Origin: Gammaproteobacteria bacterium
GTDB taxonomy: Bacteria; Pseudomonadota; Gammaproteobacteria; Legionellales; Legionellaceae
Assembly: GCA_030147635.1 (NCBI GenBank)
Contig: JASBUZ010000003.1
Location: 1-64,000, forward strand
Direction: 5' to 3'
DNA length: 64,000 bases
Positions 1-8,450 of this stretch are shown here, piece by piece. Within the stretch, counting starts at the first letter, position 1. Each line of letters starts with the position of its first letter. The translations under genes were made by a program, and so were the position numbers. Below the pieces are notes generated by a model, which had not been told where the DNA came from, made no database searches, and was given only the letters and a program-made list of their open reading frames with translations.

Positions 1-56
1 TTTCGCTGCGACCTAGGGTCGTCTATATCTGAGAAATATTTTAATGCTTCCTGCAC
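1..56 (-). CDS. ISAs1-family transposase, N-terminal fragment (cut by window edge)
   Basis: Only about 18 codons are inside the window, reading leftwards off its edge. The peptide runs VQEALKYFSDIDDPRSQR, which resembles the N-terminus of ISAs1/H-repeat transposases, where an FSDIxDPR stretch precedes the DDE domain. The start is taken as GTG at 56-54 because an AAGGAG ribosome binding site lies nine bases upstream (71-66) and an in-frame stop (74-72) closes the frame before that. The rest of the element lies to the left of the window. The family call rests on a short peptide. Confidence 0.6.
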   Translation of the reverse strand, partial: MQEALKYFSDIDDPRSQR

Positions 57-142
57 GTCACAAAGCTCCTTTTACAAAAGGAGCTAATATCGCCTATTTT
101 AATGCTTTGTTAAATATTTTTTTCATGCGTAGGCCCTAAGGA
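57..142 (-). mobile_element. Terminal region of the ISAs1-like insertion sequence
   Basis: This stretch lies between the transposase start and the point where the adenylation-domain reading frame stops being recognisable. It is AT-rich and non-coding, apart from the TAG that ends the disrupted synthetase gene. On the minus strand the likely element end begins near TAGGGCCTACGCATGAA. The matching inverted repeat and any target duplication lie outside the window, so the exact junction (about 136-142) is not proven. Confidence 0.45.
65..84 (-). promoter_or_regulatory. Hairpin covering the transposase ribosome binding site
   Basis: A perfect 9-base inverted repeat (GCTCCTTTT, two bases, AAAAGGAGC) includes the AAGGAG ribosome binding site of the transposase in one arm. 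In RNA transcribed through the end of the element it would fold and hide the site. Several insertion sequences are known to limit transposase translation from outside promoters this way; here it is an inference from position. Confidence 0.5.
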
Positions 143-927
143 TACTTATCAAAATCATTGCCTGCACTCTCTAGGTCTGATAAAATAAGTGTTCCTCCAT
201 GAGCAAGTGTAAAACCATACTCAAGCTCAAAAATATCAAAAACATAATTCGTTAAACTAAGTGTATAAAAAGACGTCTCAACAAAACGTTGAAAGTAAGG
301 CAGTCTAGAAAATGAATCAATCAGGCCACTCAAAGCACCATGTTCAACCAACACCCCTTTAGGAGCTCCTGTTGTACCTGATGTATACCGAACGTAAGCT
401 AAATGACTCAGCTGAGTAGCACACGATGCATAAGGCGTAAGTGTTTCTTTAGGAATTAGCTCATCATAAACTAAAACATCCAGCGCCAACAAAAACCTAC
501 TTTCCTTATTTTCAAACAAACCTGTTAAATGACTTTGAGTAAGAACAAATAAAGTATTTGTATCTTGAAGTATATGCTCTCTCATGGCCTTTGGATAACT
601 AGGATCTATTGGAACATAAGCCCCCCCAGCCTTCTGTACAGCAAGCATCGCGACTAGCATATCTAATGACTTATCACAGCACAGAACAATTAAAATATCA
701 GACTCAACACATCGGCCATGCTGTTGATATAACTTCTGAATATGATTTGCTAAACGATCTGAACGCTCATTTAGCTCACCATAGGTTAAGTGCTGCAACT
801 GATAAATTGCAGCTATCCTTTCTGGACTCTTATTTGCTTGAGTTTCTATGAGAGAAAATAATAGGTTAACTTGTAAACTAGCATTATCGTGAGCTAAAAT
901 CTCAGAGTAACCATTTGGCAAATCCAT
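136..927 (-). pseudogene. Non-ribosomal peptide synthetase adenylation domain, truncated by the IS
   Basis: The product is the N-terminal half of an AMP-forming adenylation domain, which would activate an amino or aryl acid as an acyl-adenylate. The A3 motif TSGTTGAPKGV is clear, together with LTYGELNERSDRLA near the start and KAGGAYVPIDPSYP further on. A full domain is about 500 residues; this one stops at 263, right after GTLILSDLESAGNDFDKYP, at a TAG next to the insertion sequence end. The ATG at 927 is chosen because TAAGGA precedes it; a TTG nine codons earlier has no site. The core motifs A4-A10 and any carrier domain are missing, so the fragment should not be functional alone. Confidence 0.8.
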
Positions 928-973
928 ATATTTCCTTACAGGCAAGAAATACAAAAGTTACAAAATCAGGGAG

Positions 974-1003
974 ACTCCACCTACAAAGTAGGTGGAGTTT
1001 TTT
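974..1003. terminator. Intrinsic terminator-like hairpin
   Basis: An 11-base stem ACTCCACCTAC / GTAGGTGGAGT with a three-base loop (974-998) is followed by six T on the plus strand. It sits directly after the stop codon of the minus-strand porin gene at 1006. The good T-run faces the plus strand and the minus-strand side has only a weak CTGATTTT, so it may act mainly as a barrier in both directions. Confidence 0.6.
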
Positions 1004-1005
1004 AA

Positions 1006-1734
1006 CTAAGGAACATAATAGCGCAGACCTAACAAAATAGCGTCTAAAGATGGATTCTGTGTTCTAGTAACAGACGAAATATTAATCCCGTTGTTAAAAC
1101 TAGCTGTTATATTTTCATTTTTATTGGGAGATGACCCAAATGCATGTAAGTAAGTTAAAGTGACGCCCAAGTCGTTACGTATATTGTAGATACCACCGAC
1201 TCTAATTTCAGGTAGCACTTGTGTTCGACTTTCTCGAGCATGTGACTGACCAGTAACAAGCCCTCCAGCATATCTGCGACTTAAATCGTCTTCATTAATT
1301 GTTTGACGCAAGTTTTGTATCATAAACCCGACTTTTACAAACAAATCAAGATACTGTGCTCTATACAAAGCCCCAACCAAAGCATCATAACCATCTATTG
1401 ATAAACTGGTATTGGCTGCCAAACGAACAATATGCATGCTTGCGGCACCATAATACCCACCACCAATCTCCCCTGTAAATCCTAACGCATCAGTGCTAAA
1501 ACGAAGCACACCGGCAGAAAATCGACCACCCCAGGGTTGATACTTAGGGTTATTAGATAAATTGTTAAATCTAAGAGAGCCAAGATCGATCCAATTATAA
1601 GACACTTCGCCACCAAAATAGGGCATCAATGTATGTACAGGTTTCGTCCCCATATCCCCTGCATGAGCAACAGCACAGGAAAAAAGCCCACCACATAATG
1701 CTGGTAACCATTTACTATTCATTAGTTTTTTCAT
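1006..1734 (-). CDS. Outer membrane beta-barrel protein, MOMP-like
   Basis: A 242-residue exported protein. Residues 1-25 form a Sec signal peptide (MKKLMNSK, hydrophobic core, cut after AHA). The mature part has alternating aromatic and polar stretches typical of beta strands and ends in LGLRYYVP. It resembles the Legionella major outer membrane protein family, though it is shorter than the second copy at 3657-4607. It would lie in the outer membrane as a porin or surface protein. ATG at 1734 is preceded by AAAAGGA. A terminator-like hairpin follows the stop. The family call rests on overall character rather than a single motif. Confidence 0.6.
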   Translation of the reverse strand: MKKLMNSKWLPALCGGLFSCAVAHAGDMGTKPVHTLMPYFGGEVSYNWIDLGSLRFNNLSNNPKYQPWGGRFSAGVLRFSTDALGFTGEIGGGYYGAASMHIVRLAANTSLSIDGYDALVGALYRAQYLDLFVKVGFMIQNLRQTINEDDLSRRYAGGLVTGQSHARESRTQVLPEIRVGGIYNIRNDLGVTLTYLHAFGSSPNKNENITASFNNGINISSVTRTQNPSLDAILLGLRYYVP

Positions 1735-1805
1735 AACAATCCTTTTAAATATAAAAATTTTCAGACGCTAATAATACCCCCTAAAACCTACATTAATCTT
1801 CTCTA

Positions 1806-2711
1806 TTAGGCAAATGGTTCTATCATGCTATCTAACGATACGACACCAGCCTTTTGCAAAACAATTAATATATTCTTCAGCATCGGATGATTTGATGTCA
1901 CTCTAAAGTGACCATACGTATCATCAATTACTTCTTCTGCTTCATATTCCGTTAAACCAAGTTGCAGCAATACACGCTTATCAAATTCCGTTTGCACCAC
2001 ATTTCCCAAATATAACATCAAAAATTCAGGCAAAACCGCAGTAATATTGGACTGATAATCATCGGATAAATTCACCCAAAATCTCTTGAGCAAATGAAAA
2101 AAAATACCTGAATGTCTTGACTCATCTGACAAGTGCTCATAAATCAGCTGCTGAAAAAATGGATGCGTTTCTTCTTGATCAAGCATCGTTACAATTTCTT
2201 TGGTTAAAGTATTTTCAGCCAAACAAATCGCAATAAACTCAAACTCTCCATGATAACGGGCAGGTAGTTTCTCTTTAATTGCTTGAATCGCAAGCTCTAT
2301 TTCAATGGTTTTAGGCAAAACCAAAGGCTGAATGCCCGTATGAGTTTGAATCTGTAACATCGCATCAAAAGAAACATAAGCATGATATGCTTCATCTACT
2401 GTAATCGTGTATAAATCCAGCTTTTGTTCTGGAGAAAATTGATATACCAACTCATCATTCAAAGCCGTTAAAATCGTCTGATTGACTACTCTCGTCTCTA
2501 TAATGGCAATATCGTTTGCATATTTATATAACGACTGCACCAATAAATAATGCAACGCATCAGCCCCTAAGTCCTCAACAAGAGGATGCAACGCCAATGG
2601 CTGACGCGATATCGGGTAAAAATAACCCGTTTGATTTTCTTCAAAAACAAGGCGCGGCTTTGTTCGAACAATCGCCTTACTTTCCCAGTTCAGCTGCTGT
2701 GGAAACTCCAT
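1806..2711 (-). CDS. AurF-like di-iron oxygenase
   Basis: A 301-residue helical protein of the P-aminobenzoate N-oxygenase (AurF) family, in which two irons held by Glu and His residues activate oxygen to oxidise amines or other groups in natural-product pathways. The likely metal ligands are visible: E72 (ETRVVNQ), DEAYH at 106-110, E166 (AENTLTKE) and DESRH at 196-200. The length fits the family. ATG at 2711 has an AAGGA site six bases upstream and lies inside the 3' end of the hydrolase gene before it, which suggests translational coupling. Together with the adenylation-domain remnant at 136-927 it hints at a lost or split biosynthetic cluster. The substrate cannot be read from sequence. 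Confidence 0.75.
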   Translation of the reverse strand: MEFPQQLNWESKAIVRTKPRLVFEENQTGYFYPISRQPLALHPLVEDLGADALHYLLVQSLYKYANDIAIIETRVVNQTILTALNDELVYQFSPEQKLDLYTITVDEAYHAYVSFDAMLQIQTHTGIQPLVLPKTIEIELAIQAIKEKLPARYHGEFEFIAICLAENTLTKEIVTMLDQEETHPFFQQLIYEHLSDESRHSGIFFHLLKRFWVNLSDDYQSNITAVLPEFLMLYLGNVVQTEFDKRVLLQLGLTEYEAEEVIDDTYGHFRVTSNHPMLKNILIVLQKAGVVSLDSMIEPFA

Positions 2712-3525
2712 GTAAACTTCCTTGATGACTACCTCTACACAAATTTGCCTGAATAGACGGATAAAATAAACGTGGTAAGCCTTTACCTACGTCACGCTCA
2801 TTTCGTATCTGAAGGTACTTCTCTTTACTAATACCGTTATGAATCAAAACGTTCTCATTCTTCTGAATCCCTACGGTACTCTCCCAGGATGGAGCACATC
2901 CCTCTTCCGGATAATCGTGTCCGATAAACACTTTGGTTGCCTCAGGCAATGCAAAAAGTCTCTGAATGGACGTATAAGATGTTTCAGCACTGCCTCCCGG
3001 AAAATCAACCCGTCCAGTACCCATATAAGGCATAAAAATTAAATCTCCCACAAAAATTGCATCATCAATCAGATAACTTACACAAGCCGGAGTATGACCT
3101 GGTGTATGAAGCACTTTAACTTCGTTATCACCCAGCTTAAACATAACGTTATCTTCAAATAAACAATCAAACTGAGAACCATCTAATGGAATAGCTTCAC
3201 TGTTTTCGAGCTTAGGCGCCCAGTACTCTAAAACCTCTAATACACCTGAGCCAATACCAATTTTACCACCTAGTTTTTGCTTTAAGTAATACGCAGCTGT
3301 TAAGTGGTCTGCATGCACATGCGTTTCTAAAATCCACTCCAGGGTTAAGCCCATCTTATTGATATAAGCAATCAGCGCGTCAGCTGAATGCGTAGCAGTT
3401 TGTTTTGAAATTAAGTCGTAATCAAGAACTGGATCAATCACCGCACAATACTTAGTTGCCTCATCAAATACAATATAACTCACTGTATGAGTTACTTCCT
3501 CAAAAAATGCTTGTACACCCAACAT
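2677..3525 (-). CDS. MBL-fold hydrolase, persulfide dioxygenase-like (ETHE1/Blh type)
   Basis: A metallo-beta-lactamase fold protein of 282 residues. The metal motif THVHADH is present, with a later HTPGHTPACVSY, an FVGDLIF segment and an IGHDYPEEG motif, the pattern of glutathione-persulfide dioxygenases and the related Blh proteins that remove sulfide. The end reads LPRLFYPSIQANL, as in the family, and then departs into an unusual Ser/Gly-rich tail that overlaps the di-iron oxygenase gene by 35 bases. ATG at 3525 is chosen because GGGGAG precedes it; the TTG at 3543 has no good site. The AurF-like gene follows in the same operon. Confidence 0.75.
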   Translation of the reverse strand: MLGVQAFFEEVTHTVSYIVFDEATKYCAVIDPVLDYDLISKQTATHSADALIAYINKMGLTLEWILETHVHADHLTAAYYLKQKLGGKIGIGSGVLEVLEYWAPKLENSEAIPLDGSQFDCLFEDNVMFKLGDNEVKVLHTPGHTPACVSYLIDDAIFVGDLIFMPYMGTGRVDFPGGSAETSYTSIQRLFALPEATKVFIGHDYPEEGCAPSWESTVGIQKNENVLIHNGISKEKYLQIRNERDVGKGLPRLFYPSIQANLCRGSHQGSLHGVSTAAELGK

Positions 3526-3535
3526 AACCACTCCC

Positions 3536-3673
3536 CTAACCAACTTGTTCTAATGAAAACACTGCATGCAGAAAATCGCCAATTTCTTCTTGTAGAGCTA
3601 CTTGCTTACCCGTTTGGGGAGGTGTATCCAAATGCTCTTTACATCCGAATAAAAACTTAACCAAAATTACCAA
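3536..3673 (-). CDS. Possible small ORF with lipobox-like LFGC
   Basis: A 45-codon frame lies between the porin gene and the hydrolase gene. It would start at TTG 3673, inside the porin stop region, and end 10 bases before the hydrolase ATG. The peptide begins MVILVKFLFGC, then KEHLDTPPQTGK, and ends in an amphipathic helix-like stretch. LFGC resembles a lipobox, but ten residues is short for a lipoprotein signal and no ribosome binding site is seen. It could equally be a decayed gene or chance. No function can be assigned. Confidence 0.25.
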   Translation of the reverse strand: MVILVKFLFGCKEHLDTPPQTGKQVALQEEIGDFLHAVFSLEQVG

Positions 3674-4607
3674 GCCACTTTAGCCCAAAATAAACACCTT
3701 GATACATCACATCGGTACTTTCAGCATCTATTCGCTCTACAATTGCTGAAATATAGTCAAACCACATCCATCCAATATCTAACTTAAAGTCACCATGAAC
3801 GGTCGGATATTTGTAATTAAAACCAGCTCTGATATCAAACTCAGGCACTACTGCAATTTCAACTGTTTTATCAGAAAAGCCATTCAGCAGTGCATTCGGT
3901 TGCGCGACAGCAAATACTCTAGAGCGACTTCCCCCTATCAAAACTTCGACCGCAGCATTAGTATAAACACTAAAGCCACTCACCAAATTACACGGGAAAT
4001 TATAATGTAAATCAACACCAAAACGAGGCCCGCCGCCATTAAAGTTTCCATTATTTGCACCAACGATATCGGTTATACCAGGCACCCTCGAGTTTATGAC
4101 TGTACGATTTAGAGTTCTCTCTTTATTAATCGATGCAAATTGAAAACCTGCAAAACCTCGAATTCCATCGCCATCTGAAACTGGAATAACTTTGCTTGCT
4201 TCCAAATTAATTGCAAGCCACTCATTATGCTGCCTGATATCGCGAAATCCGCTATTTGGAATCTCAGTTTGCGACTTATCTTTCGCATTAAAGTAATAAA
4301 GGTTCGCATCAAGCGCTCTGTCATTTCCAATATGGTAAGAGCCTTCAAGGTAAAAACCCCAACCATAACCTCTTAGTCTTACAGGACTTCCATTCTCGCC
4401 CGTAATGTTGTTTATCATGGCTTGCTCTGAAACCCAGGGCTCATTGGCATATTTTGGCTGGAGGTAAAGCGCCCTGCCTGCTAAATTCCAGGCAGAAACA
4501 TTACAAGGCGCTGTATCCGACGTACCACAGCTGGGTCCCATACTGCCAGCAAAGGCTGAAGAAACCGTCAAAGAAAAAATGAAAACGATTAGTCTTTTTA
4601 TTATCAC
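3657..4607 (-). CDS. Legionella MOMP-family porin
   Basis: A 316-residue outer membrane protein. Residues 1-20 are a signal peptide cut after SAFA, giving GSMGPSCGTSD. It continues with Trp- and Tyr-rich beta-barrel strands and cysteine residues early in the mature part, as in the cysteine-linked Legionella major outer membrane protein. The barrel ends in VYFGLKWLGNFG. The start is GTG at 4607, with AAAGGAAATGAA before it; the only nearby ATG is followed at once by a stop. It should form a trimeric porin. It is the longer of two such genes here, separated by the hydrolase and oxygenase genes. Confidence 0.8.
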   Translation of the reverse strand: MIIKRLIVFIFSLTVSSAFAGSMGPSCGTSDTAPCNVSAWNLAGRALYLQPKYANEPWVSEQAMINNITGENGSPVRLRGYGWGFYLEGSYHIGNDRALDANLYYFNAKDKSQTEIPNSGFRDIRQHNEWLAINLEASKVIPVSDGDGIRGFAGFQFASINKERTLNRTVINSRVPGITDIVGANNGNFNGGGPRFGVDLHYNFPCNLVSGFSVYTNAAVEVLIGGSRSRVFAVAQPNALLNGFSDKTVEIAVVPEFDIRAGFNYKYPTVHGDFKLDIGWMWFDYISAIVERIDAESTDVMYQGVYFGLKWLGNFG

Positions 4608-4620
4608 TTCATTTCCTTTT

Positions 4621-5712
4621 TTATCGCTTTAGAAATCGCCCTGTCGCATCTATTATATGAGATTCATCATCAACAAGCACCATACGAAGCTTTGGCGCAC
4701 CCGGCTCAAACTTCAATCGACTCATCTCGACTTTTTGTACAGTTAGGTCTGAGTAACTTCGAAAATAAAGGACATGATGCGTTAAATCTTTCATGACAAT
4801 CCATTGTGTAAAATCCATAGAGCCTGGAACAGCGCTTCCTTTGGGGCCACGAATGGCACCGTACGGAATATCAACGTTATTTAAAATATGTTCAGCCAAG
4901 TTCACAGTTTTTTCTGCATTATCCATACGCATTGCAGTACTCACCAAAAATGCTGTTCTGATAAAGCGTGAAGGCGGCGAGTAGTCCCCAGGTAAACCTA
5001 AGGCGCCACCTCCCTGCCCTGTTGCACTATAGCTAATACCATCTTTTACAATAGGTGCTGGAGAATGGGGGGTTAGGCTCACATAATTATTTAAATTGGT
5101 ATTTTGCCAAGGATAATTTGGCGAGTTCGTAAAAATACCGGTTGCATCGTCATAAATATTGAGCTTGCCTCCCTCATATTCAATCGCAATACTGTTTCCT
5201 TTTTTGTCAGTAACAATATAGTGCACCGGGAACACAACCGATTGGCCCGCGTACTGTAAAGGCTGTGCATACACATTCAGCTTCGGGAGGACCTGCTTAA
5301 TTTCATCCACTGTTGAGAAGTTTCCAAGTAAATAATCTGCGATATGATAATAAGGCATGCTATTGGCCGCCTGATGACTATCATAGGGCTCGTACTGAGC
5401 AAGGCCGGGAAAGTACAATAAATCAAAGGATAAGCCTTCTTCATTCATACCGCTGACAGGAAACAAGTGAAAACCATCCAATGCAAGATAGCCATACTTT
5501 GCTTTCCAGCTTAAACCCTGCTTACCATCTGGCGTTTTACTGCTGAAAGCAGTTTTACGATTGACGGTATAGATATCGGTTTCAAGGTTTGGTCCAAACT
5601 CCATGGAGCGGCCAATGACAACGCTACCGTCTTTGGCAATTAATCTAAAATGCGTACAAGTGAACGCAAAGCTTGCATATAAACAGAAACAAATAAGTAA
5701 TAATTTTCTCAT
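4621..5712 (-). CDS. Choloylglycine hydrolase family amidase, periplasmic
   Basis: A 363-residue N-terminal-nucleophile hydrolase of the linear amide C-N hydrolase family (bile salt hydrolases, penicillin V acylases, some N-acyl-homoserine lactone acylases). Residues 1-18 are a signal peptide and its removal exposes Cys19 (FTCTHFR), the expected catalytic N-terminal cysteine. Other family marks are IGRSMEFG, FDLLYFPG, the GIFTNSPNYPWQ segment with the conserved Asn, and PPSRFIRTAFL with the conserved Arg. Exported gram-negative members often hydrolyse penicillin V or acyl-homoserine lactones, so quorum-signal breakdown is possible but not shown. It sits 13 bases upstream of the porin gene, so the two are probably co-transcribed. 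Confidence 0.85.
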   Translation of the reverse strand: MRKLLLICFCLYASFAFTCTHFRLIAKDGSVVIGRSMEFGPNLETDIYTVNRKTAFSSKTPDGKQGLSWKAKYGYLALDGFHLFPVSGMNEEGLSFDLLYFPGLAQYEPYDSHQAANSMPYYHIADYLLGNFSTVDEIKQVLPKLNVYAQPLQYAGQSVVFPVHYIVTDKKGNSIAIEYEGGKLNIYDDATGIFTNSPNYPWQNTNLNNYVSLTPHSPAPIVKDGISYSATGQGGGALGLPGDYSPPSRFIRTAFLVSTAMRMDNAEKTVNLAEHILNNVDIPYGAIRGPKGSAVPGSMDFTQWIVMKDLTHHVLYFRSYSDLTVQKVEMSRLKFEPGAPKLRMVLVDDESHIIDATGRFLKR

Positions 5713-5777
5713 CCCTGTCCCTTAAAAACATTTCCCTGATACACTTTAATTAATTCTCACTAAAAAAAATACGTCTA

Positions 5778-8450
5778 ATGAAAAAAACCCTTCCCGCATA
5801 TGAGGGTTATACACTCATCCAAGAGGCATTTGAACCACTATTCCATCAAGCTTCATGTGATATAGAGCTTATTAAGCTTGAAATTGCTCAAGATATTCTC
5901 ACGGAAGCCTATGAAAATGCCATTGCGAACCATGAGGAAAAAAGTACTCTATTCGAGATTATTGCCTCGATTCCCAAACCTCTCAGCCTCGAAGAAAAAA
6001 CACAATATTTCTGTGAAAAATTAGAACTCTACTCTGCCAGACCCGTCATTACAGCCCACCCAACCAGAGTACTATCTAATACAAAAGCGGAATTACTTTG
6101 CCAAATTACCGACAGCTTACCGCTCAAAAAAAATGTATGTTTAACCCCTAAAGATAAAGCACGAGCTATTCGTCTGGCCCAAAGCTTCCCCAAAGGCCAA
6201 ATGGTTCCGGAAAAAAATCTTTCTGCTGATGATGAGGCAGCGTTTGCCTTATTTTTATATCAACGTATGCTTTCAAGCTTTCCAGAGTTTTATCAAGAAA
6301 CTGTGCAAGAGTTCATGCGTGTACATGGTGGAAAATACGCTGAACTCTCCGTCAAATTAAAGCCTGCCCTAATGGAGTCCTATCGCAGAATCTCAAGCTG
6401 GTGCATGGCCGATTTTGATGGTAACAAAAATCGCACAAGAGAAACCTTAGAAAAAACGGTGCCTTCTCAACAAAAAGCCATTTTAGAGCTCTACTTAACA
6501 AAACTAAAAAGCGTCTTAAAAACGCTAGATATGAGCCAATACATGCTGGAAGTGTCTGCACTACGTAGTACCGAAGACTACTTTAAGCGATGTGTTGAGG
6601 CCATTGATGCCGGTATTTTATTTGATGTCGCACAGAGTGAGGCAGCAAAAAAACGCGTCTTAAAAAATCTGAATGAGGTCATTGTATCCTTTGCAAGAAA
6701 AAAAACAGCCAGTATGAAGCAAGCTCTAATACGCCAAATCACAGCAATACAAGACTTAGTTGATTTGGCCGGCTTTTTTGGTGGACTCAAAGAATATACA
6801 CGGCAAACGACTCAACTCAATCACCGCGTACTAGATAACTTACTCTCTATCTTGAAGTTGAAGTATCCTGAGTTTGAGCACTTCATGAAAAAAAATAGCT
6901 ATGAAACTCTTTCGGCCGAAACACGACACGAGATTTTAACGGCTCTCCGCCAAAAGCCGCGCTACTTTAAGTACTTAAAAGAGCACACCAAAAGTTTTCA
7001 TAAAGAAACAGTTCAAGAAATCAATCGACTCTCATTCATATTGGAGCACAGCGATATTTTTTCTTCTTACATTTGCTCTGACACGGAAGATAAGGTCAAT
7101 CTAGAAGAAATGTTACTATTGTTTCATTTTTCAGCATATATGTTTGGACACTTACATATCGGACAAATACGTCAATATCCTGTAAATCCAATGATTTTGT
7201 GCGAAACACCTGAGGATATTCGATCGTTCAAAGAAATACTGACCAATGTCTTTGAAGATCCAGCCATTCGCACCATTATGATGAAAGCGGGTCTATTTTC
7301 CTATGTTGGTGGCCCTTCTGATTTAGGAAAGCATGGCGGCATACTCACCTACCTTGCACTCCTTCGTGCAACCCTAGATAGTTCCGAAGCCTTGGAAACT
7401 TACAAGAAATATGATGAAAGACTATCACACGTCACTTTATGGGTGCTCAATGGATTCGGAGGGGATTTAAAGCGACGAAATGGTGCCTCAGCACAAGAAT
7501 TGCACGCGACACATCAGGGGTTAGATGCACTGAGAAATTTAGGCGCAACAGGCGCCTACCGAGGATTACTGCATCGCGTCGTTGGCCATCCTCCAGAAAG
7601 CTACTTTAGGGCACAAGAACTCTTGCAGTTAAGACAAGAACACCCAAAAGCTTATCATGCACTGGAAAAAATCGAGATGGCTTGTGTTCATAGCTATAAA
7701 CGCTTCATGATAGGCCCTGAAAATAAAGCACTACTCTCTCTCCTCACCTCATTTGAATTAGAAAAAGCCGCCAACATCAGTTCACGTGCTGGCGCAAAAA
7801 CAAGCTTAGAAGACCCGACAGATATACGCGCTATAGGCTTATATAACTTATATCTACTCACAGCGATTCCATGGGATGTTTTTATGAGTGCCTCAGGTAT
7901 CAATGAGCTACCTAAGGCCGTCACCTCACACCTACCCTTATTACTGAACAAACTCACCACACTCAAAGACATTGCCTATAAAATTTGGTTTTCGATTGCA
8001 GTGAGTGACTTTGAAGCGGCAGAGCTTAAAGTAAAGCATGAAAGTGATGGACTAAAATCCACATTGGCATATATCGAGTGCACTGCTAAACAGCTCTTAG
8101 AACAAGGTATCAAGCTTTTTCCTGAGAACAAACGCAAACATGCAAACTCGCTTTTTAAAGAAAATCAAAACTTACCAGCTAATCAGATTGCACTCGCTTT
8201 AATGGATTTATTTGAGGAAGGCGAAGTCAAGCAGCTTACAGAACAAACCTATGCGCTGCTACCACGATTTAAACGTTTACAAAAAACGGTGGAGGCATAT
8301 CGAGCAAATCCATCCCCTGAAACACAAGAAAATGCAGTACTGGCTTTACGGGGAGGTACATGGGTGACCGGTGGGCCTCGCATGATTGAAGCGTATCGAT
8401 CACCCCTGCATGTAGAAACAATCCTGGGTAAGAAAACTAAGCAGACTTAG
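5778..8450 (+). CDS. Phosphoenolpyruvate carboxylase-like protein, divergent
   Basis: An 890-residue protein with the layout of PEP carboxylase, which joins PEP and bicarbonate to make oxaloacetate. TAHPT with the catalytic-type His94 and a DFDGNKNRT segment match the family. Other active-site parts are altered: HPTE reads HPTR, the YSDSxKDGG segment reads GGPSDLGKHGG near residue 516, and the FHGRGGxxGRGG loop reads LWVLNGFGGDLKRRNG near 555. The C-terminal end reads RGGTWVTGGPRM in place of the usual RNTG. It may be a bacterial subfamily with other kinetics or a protein with a new role. No clear ribosome binding site precedes ATG 5778. The end overlaps the desaturase gene by 14 bases. Confidence 0.7.
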   Translation: MKKTLPAYEGYTLIQEAFEPLFHQASCDIELIKLEIAQDILTEAYENAIANHEEKSTLFEIIASIPKPLSLEEKTQYFCEKLELYSARPVITAHPTRVLSNTKAELLCQITDSLPLKKNVCLTPKDKARAIRLAQSFPKGQMVPEKNLSADDEAAFALFLYQRMLSSFPEFYQETVQEFMRVHGGKYAELSVKLKPALMESYRRISSWCMADFDGNKNRTRETLEKTVPSQQKAILELYLTKLKSVLKTLDMSQYMLEVSALRSTEDYFKRCVEAIDAGILFDVAQSEAAKKRVLKNLNEVIVSFARKKTASMKQALIRQITAIQDLVDLAGFFGGLKEYTRQTTQLNHRVLDNLLSILKLKYPEFEHFMKKNSYETLSAETRHEILTALRQKPRYFKYLKEHTKSFHKETVQEINRLSFILEHSDIFSSYICSDTEDKVNLEEMLLLFHFSAYMFGHLHIGQIRQYPVNPMILCETPEDIRSFKEILTNVFEDPAIRTIMMKAGLFSYVGGPSDLGKHGGILTYLALLRATLDSSEALETYKKYDERLSHVTLWVLNGFGGDLKRRNGASAQELHATHQGLDALRNLGATGAYRGLLHRVVGHPPESYFRAQELLQLRQEHPKAYHALEKIEMACVHSYKRFMIGPENKALLSLLTSFELEKAANISSRAGAKTSLEDPTDIRAIGLYNLYLLTAIPWDVFMSASGINELPKAVTSHLPLLLNKLTTLKDIAYKIWFSIAVSDFEAAELKVKHESDGLKSTLAYIECTAKQLLEQGIKLFPENKRKHANSLFKENQNLPANQIALALMDLFEEGEVKQLTEQTYALLPRFKRLQKTVEAYRANPSPETQENAVLALRGGTWVTGGPRMIEAYRSPLHVETILGKKTKQT

